Counted from the first letter of the stretch, positions 1 through 12,060 are shown. The stretch is 64,000 nucleotides of DNA from Chlorophyllum brunneum (GCA_963576785.1 OY756144.1:806001-870000), one strand, 5' to 3'. Made by a program: numbers and translations. Notes: generated by a model from the sequence alone, not told the origin.

Positions 1-905
1 CGTCGCCTCGATAACTTGATCCCGCTCCCACCGCCTTCGAGAGAACACTGCGGTCGGTAGGCGACTGTGACCTTGTCATAGGTTTACCCTCCCCCGAAGT
101 AGATGGACCGGCTCTGGCCGTAGGTCGTTGGAGTGCAGGGCTTCGGTCTCAACAAATGTTCGTCTTCTTCCGGTTCACCAGAAAGGAACATACCCTAGAA
201 AGGGAGAACATTCAAAGGACAACGCCTATGTACCTAGACCCTCGGTTGAGCAAACTGTGCATCAAGTAACAAGACTCACTTTCGGCGCAGCCATATCGTC
301 CTGCCTGAAGAAACCATCCCACAGATACCTTCTCTACCCTCACCGGGTCACTCACCCTCCTCATTACCGACGTCTCTTCCAGAAACATGCTGCTGAACCC
401 CGCACAGACTGGAGCATCGAGACCAAATTTTCCGGATCCACGGCGAAGTATGACCTGTGGATTGAATACATGATCGATGCGCCAGTTCCTCTTTGTTCCC
501 ATATCTGTGTCTGGCGTAGTGATAGAAGTCCTGAGGTCATTAACGGGTGGGGATGTGCGTGGGGTTTGCAAAGTTCACCAGGCTCGGTGTTCTCCTCATC
601 CTTCTTTTTTTATACTCGAGCTCCTCCACCGATAAACCACAAAACTAACCCACTACTGTCTCTATGGAACGAAGTCGGACGGATGCACATCCTAACTTGG
701 CCCGAGAAATTATGAGAGTCACGCCGTCTTCCCCTTAGTCCTATGCAGGTTAGTGTGCCATGCCACGGAGGCAGCTGGGACGAGAATGAAACTACATACT
801 CGCTGTGACTCAATCAATGTTTTTTCTCGCGTATCTTAAAGTAGATTACAGTACTGGACATGCTACTCGAGTTTCATGGTGAGAGTTCATTTTCCTTCTT
901 CTGCC
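1..905. other. Left flank without a supported gene
   Basis: Open frames exist on both strands, the longest being about 195 codons on the plus strand at 128-715. None shows a recognisable domain, a convincing splice pattern or a paralogue elsewhere in the window. The 3' end of the triple-kinase gene A lies just to the right, so part of this stretch is probably its 3' untranslated region. Confidence 0.4.
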
Positions 906-3900
906 TCAGGAATGTTGCGAACCTTGAAGAACACGTGTTAGATCGCGCCAGAAGTCAGTGGAATCATTGCGAACCTTGCGCAAGATCTCAAGCACTCGGT
1001 CGTAATTGACCGACCAGGTCCGCTCCGAGTCCTTCCTGAGAGCCTTGGCTACCTCTGGGTCCGATATGGGCTTGGGGTCCCTTGTTTTTGGGTCAGTGGT
1101 TCCCAAGTCAATGGACCTGAAGTATTCAGATCGAATTTCTGACGATGGTGGCCGCTTAGCTGGATCACGATTCCAGCATGCCATCATCATTACTAGCATT
1201 GATTGCGGAATGTTGTGGGGTCTAAGCTCTTCTTGTCGCCACGGCACCTCTCCCCTAGATAGGGCATTCAGGACGTGCGCATGCTGATATCCGATTCTGC
1301 AGAAGGGTGTTTCTCCTGTCCATACCTAGAGTATGGTGAAAGATCAAGTCGTGGTTGCAACAGGAAGACAAGAAGACCCTACCTCGCCACACACGCAGCC
1401 AAATGACCACATATCGCTCTTTAACGTTGGGCGCGACTCGTCCTCACTAACAAGGAGCTCTGGTGCCATCCAACGAATGGCGTCACTCGCTTTCACATCC
1501 ACACTCACCCTCCCCGCACCCATGATACGGCTCAATGCAAAGTCCCCAATCAGAGCATGGCCATCGTCCGATACAAGAATGTTGTCCTACATGGATCGAA
1601 TCAGCTACTGACCAAGTGGGTTATCCAAACCTACTCCTTTTAGGCCACCGTGAGCAATCTTCTTCCCATGCAAATACTCCAAGCCACTAAGAATGCCAGA
1701 TATCTAAAGTGTGGTCAGGGCCCTTTGTCAAAATGAATTGCCATTGGGCCTCACCAGGCTGGCCCCCGCACTCTCTTGAATGTCTTTTTCATGCTCCATG
1801 TATGCGCGGAGGCTTCCATTGTCCATCCAGGGAAAAACAAGGCCAATCCGATTCTCCGTACAAAACGCACCATAGAGTGGCAGAATATTAGGGTGCGACA
1901 GGTGGGCCAGTGTTGCGAGCTCAACAATGGCTTCCTAGGCAATTTAGTGAGCTGACGACCATTTCGCTAAGCGCTAGAATATCTACCCTGAAAAAATTGG
2001 CTTTGGTCATCCGAAAATGACCGTAGTACTGGAACGCCTTAATCGCTAGCACTTGGCCCAGAAATTCCATCTTGTAAATGCGAGGGGATCCTCCAGTGGC
2101 AGCAGTCTTCTCAGAAATATCGATGGTACACAATTCATGGCACCGTGGAACGACAACTGCCTGGGAGGCGAGATCAATGAAGAAAGATAGAAGGAATCCC
2201 ATGTCATCAGCGCTGGTGGTCCATCCCTCATCATGCAACATCTGCGGTGATTCAATGGACAATATATTATAAGGCCAGCCATGCGACTTACTTTGTCCAG
2301 GAAGTCAACCATCTCCTGTGCATCCTCGCCCTGCAGTGCAGTGATGAAGGACTGCCAAACTTCGTGCCCTTTGATATCCAAGAATAGCCTGCGGCATGCA
2401 CTGATGCGACTATCGGGTAGGTTTAATGCATGGGTTTCCACTGCTGCAGATCGGGTATTTAACACCTAATGCCATGGTAATCTGGTCAGAGGCAATGGTC
2501 GGTGGAGGGTAAAGTGAATTCACCTTGGAATTAGACAGAACCTGAGAGACATGCTGGAACTTGGCCTGATAATCGATCCCTTGAGACATTCTGGTCGCAT
2601 CTCTGAATGCCACTGGTAATTTTGACCCAACTTGATCGTCTTCGGATGGGAAATATCGATATCGAAGGTATTCACATGGTGGCCGATCAGAAGGAGCACG
2701 AGCCCAGCATTCATTCATCATTGTCCACATTTCATCGGGGATAATGCCATTTTCATTTCCATCCCCATAGTCTGGTCTGCGCGGAAGTCCTCCATTTATA
2801 AGAGTAGCAAAAACTTGGATTTCTTGCTCGCGATGGTAAAATGGGAATTGACCTGTGAATATCTAAAAAATGGTTAAAGATCAGGAAGTAACTGCATTCG
2901 AGAAGACTCCTCTGACCTCGTAGCACACACAGCCAAATGACCAAATATCACTTTCTTGTGTCCATAGTACTTGTTCATCAGCCTGGAGAAGTTCTGGTGC
3001 CATCCAGCGATATGTAGTATGGCTACTAGTAGCTCCGTCCCCCCCCACAATGTAAGGTGCTCCGTAGTCTGCCAGGAGGGCATGCCCTGCATCCGACACA
3101 AGGACATTAGTCTGCAAAAGCCAGCACATCAATTATGCATTGTGGTATAAGTTGTGGATCAGGCATTCGCACCGCCTTGAGGTTGGTATGGACCATCCCT
3201 TGTTCATGCAAATGCTGCAACCCCGCCAGGATATTGGAGGCCTAAAAGGATCAGTACTGATTCACAAGACAATCAGCACCAGTGACTGACCAGGAGTAAC
3301 CGAGGGGCATCAGGAGACCTTTGGAGGTAGTCACGGAGATTCCCATTAGTTATCCAGGGAAATATGAGCTGGCTACCACTGCTATGTGGGTATAGGCCGT
3401 AGAATGGGAGAATGTTCGGATGCGAAAGATGGGCCCATGCTACCAGATCTTTCATGTGCACCTGTGGTTCATGTGATTTTCTATCAGGATATCTCCAGTT
3501 GACTGAGCGTACCTTCAGCCATACACCTGGGTCACCAGTACAATTGAAGTCATAAACTAGCCGGGCACATAACTTATGGCCGAGATACTCTCCCTGGTCA
3601 ACATAGGGATTAGCGCCTCCTAACGTGATCTCGAGTCCTCCTAGCTTGTGCAGTATTGGAAAAACTTCAGCTTGGGCCTTAACTGCTGAGAGAGCAGTGA
3701 GACGAGATAGAACAAGCTTTGCACTGTGGAATTCATTTTCATCGTGAACAATCTGCACCAATGGTTAGTATCTGGAGGATGCCAGAATAGGTGCACTTAC
3801 AAGATCAAGACAATCTGCCAGGTCCTGAGCAACATCACTATCAAGGCCTGCTGCAAATCTATCCCATTCTTCATCGCCAATTGTAGCTATGTGGTGGAAG

Positions 3901-5485
3901 CACTCGTTTGCAACAGCAGCCAATGAACCACCAGGTGCTTGGTGCAATATGCTCCAAACATGTATGTAATCAACAGGAGAGTCCCACTCTCTGACCCCCC
4001 CCAGCACCCTGCTCGTTCCGGGTCGGCGAGGAACATGCTGCAAGAAGCGGGAATGAATGCTGTCGCACCTGGGCCGGGAAAGAGGATTATGGCTCCAGCA
4101 CTCATCCATTATAGCCCACATCCATCTCTCGACACTAACATCACGTCCATCCTGGGCCAGGTGATGTGGAGTCTGCTTATTGGCAACAAGGGCCCACACT
4201 ACGTCAACATCCTCTTCATAGTTTTCAAAAGGCAATCGGCCCGTGAGTATCTGTGGCTAGGTAAATACCAAACACTAACTTGCATCGGCAGGGAATGGCA
4301 CTTGCCATATAGCATACACAGCTAAACGACCAGATATCACTTTCCTGTGTCGGCGGTACCTTATTTCCTTTGGCATCCATATTGATGAGTTCTGGGGCAT
4401 TCCAACGAGCTGAGCCATCTAGCTGGGTTATCCCCACTCCGCAGGCTCTCTCAACAGAAACTACCCCAAAATCTCCAAGCAATGCACGCCCGTTATCCCC
4501 CACAAAAACAGTTTCCTTAAATGATCCCCAAGTCAGTTAGTCGCTGGACTAAAAAGGGCATATATCCAGTACCATTCTGAGATTTCCGTGAATGATGTCT
4601 TCGTGGTGCAAATAGTGCAGGCCACATAGGACATCCAGTGCCTGGATTTGATCAGTCCATGCCTGGCAGGGTACAGGTCGTGCTTACCAAGAATGTCTGG
4701 TCAATGATACTTAGCTGTCCCCGCAAATACTCGCCAAGATATACTCCCTGCACGACAGGAGACACAACACAGAGCTGAGCCTTGTCTATGAATGCTCCGT
4801 GGAATGGTGCAATATTTTCATGAGACAGGCGGGTCCATTTGATGAACTTCTTTGCATGCCCCTGCAGTGCAGTCAACGTCAGGAACTAGAGCCAAGAGTA
4901 ATGAAACTCACCTTCACTACAGCTGCAGCCTTCTGTGTGGATATGTGGACTATTCTGATTCGAACTCTCTCAGTCTCATTGCACAGTGATATGGTATCTA
5001 CCAGATCTCTTGGGTTGCAGGATTGGGCGCAGAGTGCTACTGGGTTATAAAAACACGGCATGGCATTGGCTTCCATCACAAGGTAGTCAATTAAAGGATT
5101 GATCACAATAAGATTATCGCATGTTTTGAAGTCATGGAGTAGCTATCGGAGTGGCATGAGCACAGTGCCCAGGTTAAGGTTGTAAGACTAGCTAATTACG
5201 CACGAAGCTGACCATACATTGGGCGTCAACTCCTCTCAAAGTGGCAACCAATGCTTTCAGATTCCCATTTTCCCTAGCACCTAACAACAATGCTTAGCAT
5301 CTGTCTTGAAGGCCAAAAGTAGATGCAGGTTCGGAGGTTGTCAAAGTACCAGTCCCAGCGGGGGAACTATTGGGAACAAGCTGGGAGGGAAGGCCGGGAG
5401 TAGCTGCAGGGGAGCTGGATGGGTTCTCAGGATCCGGTGGAATCCTTGGAGTAAGATTTCGTAGTTTCGAAAATAATGGTCTCAT
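906..5485 (-). CDS. Triple kinase-like protein, copy A (tandem pseudokinase gene)
   Basis: This multi-exon gene encodes three kinase-fold domains in series and is a close structural paralogue of the gene at 16445-21110. Each domain follows a short helical module (for example EDAQEMVDFLD near 2300). Domain 1 (about 5106-4000) keeps the beta-3 lysine and DFG but has HGN in place of HRD (about 4595). Domain 2 (about 3761-2410) has HTN, DYG and arginine at the lysine position. Domain 3 (about 2262-906) keeps the lysine but has HGG and DFA. Regulatory-spine landmarks such as APEL and SDIWSFG persist, so the folds look preserved while catalysis looks lost. The start MRPLFSKLRN aligns with the other copy. 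A TAA at 5294-5296 sits where copy B has arginine; a 57-base GT-AG intron (5349-5293) would remove it in frame. Role unknown; a scaffold, decoy or regulator is inference. Confidence 0.7.
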
Positions 5486-5994
5486 CGCTTCTGGTGTAGT
5501 GGTGTTTCAAGGTCTCAGTCGTGGTGGGTATACGGCACACAGGTCTGCGGCTCATTTTCCCGCGCGAGTGATGGGCTGGAGCCAGGTTCGGGTATACCCG
5601 TTCCCTCGTTACTGAGTAGCCTTGCTGCTGTTTGTGCCCACAGAATTCATACAATGTGCCTTCTGCCAAATCACTCAAAAATAGAATTCAGAATATTTAT
5701 CGCCATTTTGTAACAAGGGTATATTGGGCCCATGTATTGAGCATTACTGCTAGAAATAAGGTCACCATGGCATCCCGATATATCTCGTTCCCAGGAAGTT
5801 GATCATAATCAAAAATCGCCCCTGGTCTGCCTCAGACGATGACATTGAAATAATGCCGACGCAGACTGGTCCCTCCAACGACAGCAACAAACCTTCGACA
5901 ATGTAGCTCATCCCACCTCTAACCCCTATCCCCCTCCCAAGCGCCCCATCTCACTCAATCGCAGAACCGAACACTCGATATATCCTTGACTAGG
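5486..5994. other. Intergenic stretch upstream of kinase gene A
   Basis: No gene is visible. It holds the 5' side of gene A on the minus strand and runs up to the left arm of the DUF6534 inverted repeat on the right. Confidence 0.4.
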
Positions 5995-7083
5995 GTGCAT
6001 ATATTTTACGGTGTATAAAAGGTACGCCAGGGCGCTATAATTCCATGGCTTGCTGATAAGGAAGATTAGCTTCGCTCAGAACCATTCAAACGCACCAAAG
6101 CTTCTGGTCATTTTTTTCTTGGACGCAGTAAACAGTCTTCAACGCTATTTTCATCTATGGCGGCGTAATCAAACACTTTGGTGAGTAATAGAGAACGTCC
6201 TGGGTCACGTATTCTAACCGCAGTCTCTCTGAAATGCAGGTGATAGCATCTATCTTCCAAAGGTCAATCCATATACGTATGGCACACTCTGTAGGATAAG
6301 TTCCGATACCTGATGCTCCCCTAGTTATCTCAATGGATCAGCCTCGGTAGCACCACGAGATGATCAGCGGCATCTGGCAATCCCGCACAACGCAGAACCT
6401 ATATCAACGGTGAGAATTATTCGGGATTCATAATACCAAGTTCATGGAACATATTAAGGTTCTGACGAGTAATTGGTTCTTGGCTGCGCTTGTGGTTGGA
6501 CTTAGTCTTACTGGGGGAGGTGAGTTCTAGCCGGTTTACTGAAGCATTTGCTGTCGTATTGACGAACGACGGGAGCCGGCTGCATCGTCACAGAATACAA
6601 AGGATCCATTATCAAGGACTTTTCGAAGTTCCAGACGTTTGCGGTGAGTTTTAATAATGACATACTACACGTGGCTCATGGTACTGAACTCCGGACGTGA
6701 TAGAACGCGGTTACTGTCTGGCTAGCAGGCTCATTTGCAGCTGATATCATCATCACTGGTGTTCTCGTCTGGTACTTGTGAGTATTTCATTTGTCCACCA
6801 GGCCGCCCATGCTGATGCCTGTCCAGGGTAAGTCTCCGGCGCCTTGTACACACAAAAATTCCACTCACAGATTTACTAGCGAAGGCATAAGACTGGGTTT
6901 AAGAGCTCGGATATGACGGTCGATCGCATCATACGAGGTAAAATAGTATTAAGGACCTTGTCAGCGTATCTTGCTGACTTTCGGCGTTAATGACGCTGCA
7001 GACTGATCTCCTTACATCCTTGGTTACTGTCGTAAACCTAATCATATTCTTAATCAACCTAAGGAGGGTTTTCCATCCACCAT
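5995..7083 (+). repeat. Left arm of a roughly 1.1-kb inverted repeat
   Basis: It matches the reverse complement of 10699-11920 over exons and introns of the DUF6534 gene, including intron sequence and the block ending in TTTTCCATCCACCAT. Similarity in introns points to recent duplication rather than ancient paralogy. Confidence 0.75.
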
Positions 7084-7180
7084 TGGTCGCATTGGTCAGC
7101 CGGTCATTCCTGGAGGCGGTGGTTCCTCGGTTATATGCAAACATCTCGTTTTACATTAGACAAGCGAAAAGTACCCCGAG
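5995..7180 (+). pseudogene. Broken DUF6534 membrane-protein gene (left arm copy)
   Basis: This is a decayed, inverted copy of the DUF6534-type gene at 10228-12060. Recognisable pieces in order are the end of the first transmembrane segment (near 6000), the second exon (6085-6180), a fragment reading NWFLAALVVGLSLTGGG (about 6470-6520), TEYKGSIIKDFSKFQTFA, then GSFAADIIITGVLVWYL (about 6720-6780) and the last membrane helices (about 6990-7110). The second exon has lost two bases where the intact copy reads NTIFNAIFIYDG (AACAGT-CTTC against AACACTATCTTC), which shifts frame into stops. The exon that should encode the equivalent of GVIEVMVQLFYAWRIQ is missing here. The 3' end runs into the LRR-like gene. 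Remnant, not a working gene. Confidence 0.75.
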
Positions 7181-7332
7181 GTAAGCTGCCGATCACGACG
7201 AAGCGCGTTGGGTTAACCTCAGTAACATGTTCGGCACCAATAGATCATGACTCCCCTCGGCGCAATTATGACACATCCCGACCCCGCTACATACGTTCGC
7301 AATGTCGGTGCGGTCATTTTGTATTTTTGGAT

Positions 7333-8665
7333 ATGAGTCATTCTCAACTGCCTCCTACAGAACTTTTTGCCGTTCCTCAGATCCAGAAGACCAATAGGCT
7401 GATCAATCATCCTGCGTTCATCCGCGAGTGCGCAGAGGCCCTCAAACTATGTTGCAACCTCACTTCATTCAAGATGACCGTGCCGGGCGCTGCCACTTAC
7501 TTCCTGCCTTCCATCAATGATAAGACGAGACTGGAGAAGTTATGTCTATACGCGAACCTTACAACCGCACAATCGCAGCATTTGCTCACACTGCCGAAAA
7601 TCAGTACACTCGAGATCCAATCAGGCTCATGGAACGTAGCCGATATCCTGCCCAAATGGATTCAAACGAGTTTGCACCAATCCTTGAGGCACCTGACGCT
7701 ATATGTGAGTTCGCCTCTAGATATTGGACTTGTCCATCTACTATACCTTGAATCCAGATGGTTATCGACCTTAACGGCGACGTTCTGGAAGCTGCATTGG
7801 CTCATCCACCCGACTTGCGCTCCTTACATGTAATTGGGTGTCCCAAGGCGGACCACAACGTTGTCCTACGTGCGGTGCGGCATACCCCTCGACTCCAGAA
7901 CCTGTCTTTGTCTACTTCGGTAGGATTTGGTTGTTGTCAAGTATGGTATAATTCTGAGGATATGGCTTTAGGAGGTGAACAAGATCAGCCGCTACCTCCC
8001 TCCGAACTCAGCTGCATCCGAAGTCTTTCCCTTGACTGTCGGTCGCCAGACGCCCAGGATATTCTCTCTGCTCTGTTCCAATACCTTCGAACGACCTATT
8101 TCCCACTGACGTCATTCAAACTCCGAGTTGTACAGAAGAACGTTGCGGTTCCGCTCGACTTTATCAAGGACCTAGTGGAAGTCCATGGACACAGTCTCCA
8201 ACGCTTATCGTTCCTGGACTGTGAGGTCCAAATCCAGTCAATAGAACACATCTGCAACAAGTGTCCCAAACTTGAGCGATTAGACCTCGCGCTTCCTATG
8301 AAAGAACTTGTAAGGTGTTCATTTACTCTCCTGTCCCTCGTATGTGGCTGATTTATCGTTGGTCAGGGGACTTTTGCAAAGGCGATATCCGAGGCAAAGA
8401 ACTTACGTACCATTGTGGACATCGATAATCATGTTCAACACGGAACAAGGACTTTCCTCACACCTGATAACGTGGAACTTTTCATGGATTGTGCGCCTAG
8501 TCTGAGAATCATTATCGATGGTAACCGCGTCTGGACGGTAAGTCTTCCGTGTGCCTCACCTACGACTCGAACAATAAGGCCTTTTCCTCCCCTCAGCGTC
8601 AACGGTTGCGTGTTTTGTCCCCTGTTAGCCTGGAACGACGTCCAATTCGGAAGGCTGGATTGTAG
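7333..8665 (+). CDS. Leucine-rich-repeat (F-box-type) protein, possibly N-terminally truncated
   Basis: The exons read as a repeat protein with successive amphipathic strand-helix units: SLHVIGCPKADHNVVLRAV, LQNLSLSTS, SLSLDC, TSFKLRV, LQRLSFLDC and LERLDLALP. This spacing is typical of the leucine-rich regions of fungal F-box-like proteins that recognise substrates for SCF ubiquitin ligases. Introns are GT-AG at about 7709-7757, 8311-8367 and 8537-8597; the last exon ends at a TAG at 8663-8665. No F-box is visible upstream of the first methionine used here (7333); instead the broken DUF6534 copy lies immediately 5'. An in-frame open region reaches back to 7135 but looks unlike coding sequence. 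The gene may therefore have lost its N-terminal domain when the inverted duplication arose. The F-box assignment is by analogy only. Confidence 0.6.
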
Positions 8666-9075
8666 TGGTTCTTACCCCAAGACGGTTGAACCATGCCGTC
8701 TTCTTGTCCGTCATCCACCCCATTCGTCAATGATCCATTCCCTCCATCCTTTACTCTAAATCGGCAAGTCTCGACTCATGGTGATATTCGGGGTTTGGAA
8801 ATACCTCTATAATGCATTGCTGGCATATTGCACTTGATGATTTATAATGTCTACATAATGGTCAAGGTGATAATAATATACTAATTACGATTAAGATTTT
8901 ACTCGACTGGTAGCATCGAACCACAGGCACAAGCTTCCAATATCGAGCTACCTAACTACCACTTTGACTTCAAGTCAGAAAGCAGCTGGAAGGTAGTATC
9001 GGGAAGTTATCGTTCGTGAGGAACGCAAGGCTTCCGAATACCGAAACCCACGCAAGGAATAGGAGCTGATCTCCA
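8666..9075. other. Intergenic, nothing recognised
   Basis: AT-rich in parts (8820-8890), with no coding pattern on either strand. It probably holds the 3' ends of the two convergent flanking genes. Confidence 0.4.
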
Positions 9076-9648
9076 TTATTCTGGAAAGGTCGATGTCAAG
9101 GTCCCTGGTTTGGAGCTGGGGTGTGAAGGGCTTACCCCACGTTGGGTTGAAAATCGATGAGGATGACGTGGAAGACGTGCGGGACCTTCAAATATTTCTA
9201 TCGAAGGTTCTGAGGATATGGGAGTTTGTCTTGTAGAAAAAGGTGCCGAGTTTGGCGTTTGTGAAACTTTCCGTTCAAAGGTAAGAGGGAGGTTACGTGG
9301 GCGAGCGGGTCCATCGAAAATAATAGGAGCAGGAAGGGTAGATGCAAGTGAACGTGCTGGTGAAGATGATGAAGTAAAAGTTGGCGAGACAATATCCGAT
9401 GGGTACCGTCGAGGATGAGGTTTTGGATGAATGAATTTGGTGGATTGACGTAACACGGGAGGAACGTCAAAAATGTCAAATACGGGTGCGATAATGATTT
9501 TTTTCTGAGGTTCTGTTGTTGGTGTTAGAGATGTAGGAGTGGATTGAAGGATAGTTGCTCGACTAGGCGGTGATGAATGGACAAGTCGTGATTGGGGCAA
9601 TGACGATGACAAGAGGCGGCTATGAACGTTATTAAAAACGTGGCGCAT
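9076..9648 (-). CDS. Hypothetical protein with mitochondrial-like N-terminus and IF(D/E)GPAR repeats
   Basis: This is a single uninterrupted frame of 190 codons. The first 30 residues are rich in arginine, serine and leucine and almost free of acidic residues, as in a mitochondrial presequence. Behind it come three spaced copies of a short motif, reading VFDIFDVPPVLR, IIFDGPARPRNLP and IEIFEGPARLPRHP, separated by serine/threonine/proline-rich, probably disordered linkers. The spacing is about 40-60 residues. I do not recognise the family. The repeats argue that the frame is real, because they would not be expected in a chance open frame. It could be a short-linear-motif protein or a processed precursor; neither is shown. 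There is no paralogue in the window. Confidence 0.5.
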   Translation of the reverse strand: MRHVFNNVHSRLLSSSLPQSRLVHSSPPSRATILQSTPTSLTPTTEPQKKIIIAPVFDIFDVPPVLRQSTKFIHPKPHPRRYPSDIVSPTFTSSSSPARSLASTLPAPIIFDGPARPRNLPLTFERKVSQTPNSAPFSTRQTPISSEPSIEIFEGPARLPRHPHRFSTQRGVSPSHPSSKPGTLTSTFPE

Positions 9649-10227
9649 ATTGTTTGAGCCCTAAGGGAGGGGGTTAAAGCTACCAGGTACCAGGGGGGTA
9701 AATGAGGTGAATATGTATGTATAAGCTTTTATAAAAAACAATACCTCCGAGAAATTATCGGGTTGAGATCTGATCGAGTCATGGGGGCGAAGTCATGCAG
9801 AAGGGCTTCTCCCGGTAAGTATCCGCTTGAAATGGGGGTAAATGTTCCTCAGAACCTGTCATGCATAAAGGCTGCGGTATGCACCAATGTTGAACAACTT
9901 CTTCGTTGGATAAATTTGGATATTGATGCCATGAGCACAAAAATAATACTATTTATTTTTTTCCCCGTTTGGAATACAGATAGCTCTTGATGTGGACGTG
10001 GACTACATTAATGGATAATGCGTATGTGGTGATGGATTTGAGAGGCGGATATAGAGTGTAGATGGATAGAGTTGCTTGAGGGAGTATTGTGGAAGGGTCG
10101 GTGGTGTTACTATGGGTGGAGGAATAGCATTGGTTGTACAGTGGATTGTTTCGGTGCCTGGATTTGGGTTTAGCGAAAATTAGCGCCCTGACCGGTGACG
10201 TGTAAATGCTCGGAGGAGAGATGCATT
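9649..10227. other. Intergenic, nothing recognised
   Basis: It contains the promoter side of the minus-strand ORF ending at 9648 and the 3' flank of the DUF6534 gene. Only short, low-complexity open frames are present. Confidence 0.35.
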
Positions 10228-12060
10228 TCATCTCGAGCTATCCAACATCCCATGCGATTCAACATGAATCTCCAACGGCTGCGTACCACGATCGAATAGC
10301 TACAGAGCATGATTTGTTAATTATGCCAAGAATAACAGAGTCATATTCATGGAGTAATCACCTTCGGAGTAGGTCTCGGTAGCCCGGGATTTTCAACATC
10401 GGTGTTCCATCCAGATGACCCAGCTTCCGAGTAGATCTCGAAACCACCACCCGGTGCCGCTGCGAACGTGGAAACATCTCTTCCCTGTTGTTCCACTGGG
10501 GTGTCGCTGAATTTCCACCCTCCTCTCGAATTAAGACTGCTGACTAGAGAGTTGGAGTATAACTTGCATAGGGGGACGTTGAAAATGAAATGGCTGTTGG
10601 CGAGTTTTGTTATGAAATTTCAGTGTCAATGGATCATGAAATTCTATTTTTGACACTTACGTTCCTGTAGGCTAAATAATGGTAAATCAGTCAGTGTTAT
10701 GGTGGATGGAAAACCCTCCGTACGTCCACTAAGAATACGATTAGGTCCACGACAGCAACCAAGGATGTAAGGAGCCCAGTTTGCATGGTCACTAATGCCG
10801 AAATTCAGCAAGATACTCTAAAAAGTTCCTTAATACTGTTTTACCTCGTATGATGCGATCGACCGCCACATTTGAGCTCTTAAACCCAGTCTTATGCCTT
10901 CGCTAGTGAAGACCGGTAATAATTAGATCTGTGAGTGAAACTTTGTACGTACAAGGAGCCGGAGACTTACCCTGGACAGGCATCAGCATGGGCGGCCTGA
11001 TGAACGAATGAAATACTCACAAATACCAGACGAGAACACCGGTGATGATAATATCAGCTGCAAATGAGCCTTCTAGCCAGACAGTAACCGCGTTCTATCG
11101 CGTCCGGAGTTCAGTATTATAAGCCACGTGTAGTACGCCATTATTAAAACTCACTGCAAACGTCTGGAACTTCGAAAAATCCTTGATAATGGATCCTTTG
11201 TATTCTGTGACAATGCAACCAGCTCCCGTCGTTCATTAATACGATAGCAAATGTTTCATTGGACTGGCTAGAACTCACCTCCCCCAGTGAGACTGAGCCC
11301 AATCACAAGCGCAACCAAGAACCAATTTCTCGTCAGAACCTGTATCCTCCATGCGTAGAACAGCTGAACCATGACTTCAATAACACCCTGTAAAGTAATA
11401 TTTTCCATGAACTTGGCAACGATATATTATGAATCACGAATAACTCTCACCGTCGATATAGGTTCTAGGTTGTGCAGAGTTGTCAGATGCCGGTGATGGG
11501 GTCGTGGTGCTATCAGGACTGACCCATTGAGATAACTAGAGGAGCATCAGGCGTCGGAAATTAACCTACAGTGTGTCATACGTACATGGATTGACCTTTG
11601 AAAGATAGATGCTGTCACCTGTATTTCAGAGACTACGGTTAGAATACGTGACCCAGGACGTCCTCTGCTACTCACCAAAGTGCTTGATTACGCCGTCATA
11701 GATGAAAATAGCGTTGAAGATAGTGTTTACTGTGTCTAAGCAAAAAATGACTAGAACCTTTTGATGTGCTTGAATGGTTCTGAATGATGTGAGCGATGTT
11801 AAATAGAACATACGAATATTTTCATCCATGTCCGGTCTCTAATCTCCTTATCAGCAGGTCATGGAATTATAGTGTCCTGACGTACCTTTTATACATGGTA
11901 AAATATATGTACACTTGTACAATCATGATCCCATATAGTAACAGGTTGAACATAAGGCCTATTAGCACCGGCCCGTGGCTACCTCAATTTTGAGCAAGGC
12001 AGGCGTCACGGTCAGAATGTATCAACAAACGACGCACACAAATTCCGCCGGATTTTTCAT
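10228..12060 (-). CDS. DUF6534-type seven-helix membrane protein
   Basis: The reconstructed exons follow the DUF6534 plan common in Agaricomycetes: helix 1 (GPVLIGLMFNLLLYGIMIVQ), helix 2 (KVLVIFCLDTVNTIFNAIF), a segment ending in FYAWRIQ, helix 4 (NWFLVALVIGLSLTGG), then GSFAADIIITGVLVWYL, the QTGLLTSLVAVVDLIVFLV helix and the hallmark THFIFNVPLCKLYSNSLVSS. The tail IHVESHGMLDSSR matches the usual C-terminal shape. Introns are short. One exon is only 11 bases (CCTACAGGAAC, about 10660-10670). The start is the weak point: a stop lies just before helix 1, and the start used here (12058-12060) needs a 45-base intron with a GTTGAT donor. Function of the family is unknown. A broken inverted copy lies at 5995-7180. 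Confidence 0.7.
10699..11920 (-). repeat. Right arm of the DUF6534 inverted repeat
   Basis: It is the partner of 5995-7083, in opposite orientation. The segment between the arms is about 3.6 kb and carries the LRR-like gene and the repeat-bearing ORF. This arm contains the exon reading GVIEVMVQLFYAWRIQ that the left arm lacks. Confidence 0.75.

Noticed and set aside
128..715. Long plus-strand open frame of 195 codons near the left edge
   Set aside because: Composition, lack of motifs and an overlapping open minus-strand frame suggest chance.
5294..5296. Calling kinase gene A a definite pseudogene because of the TAA
   Set aside because: A 57-base GT-AG intron would remove the stop in frame, and the rest of the gene shows no further frame damage.
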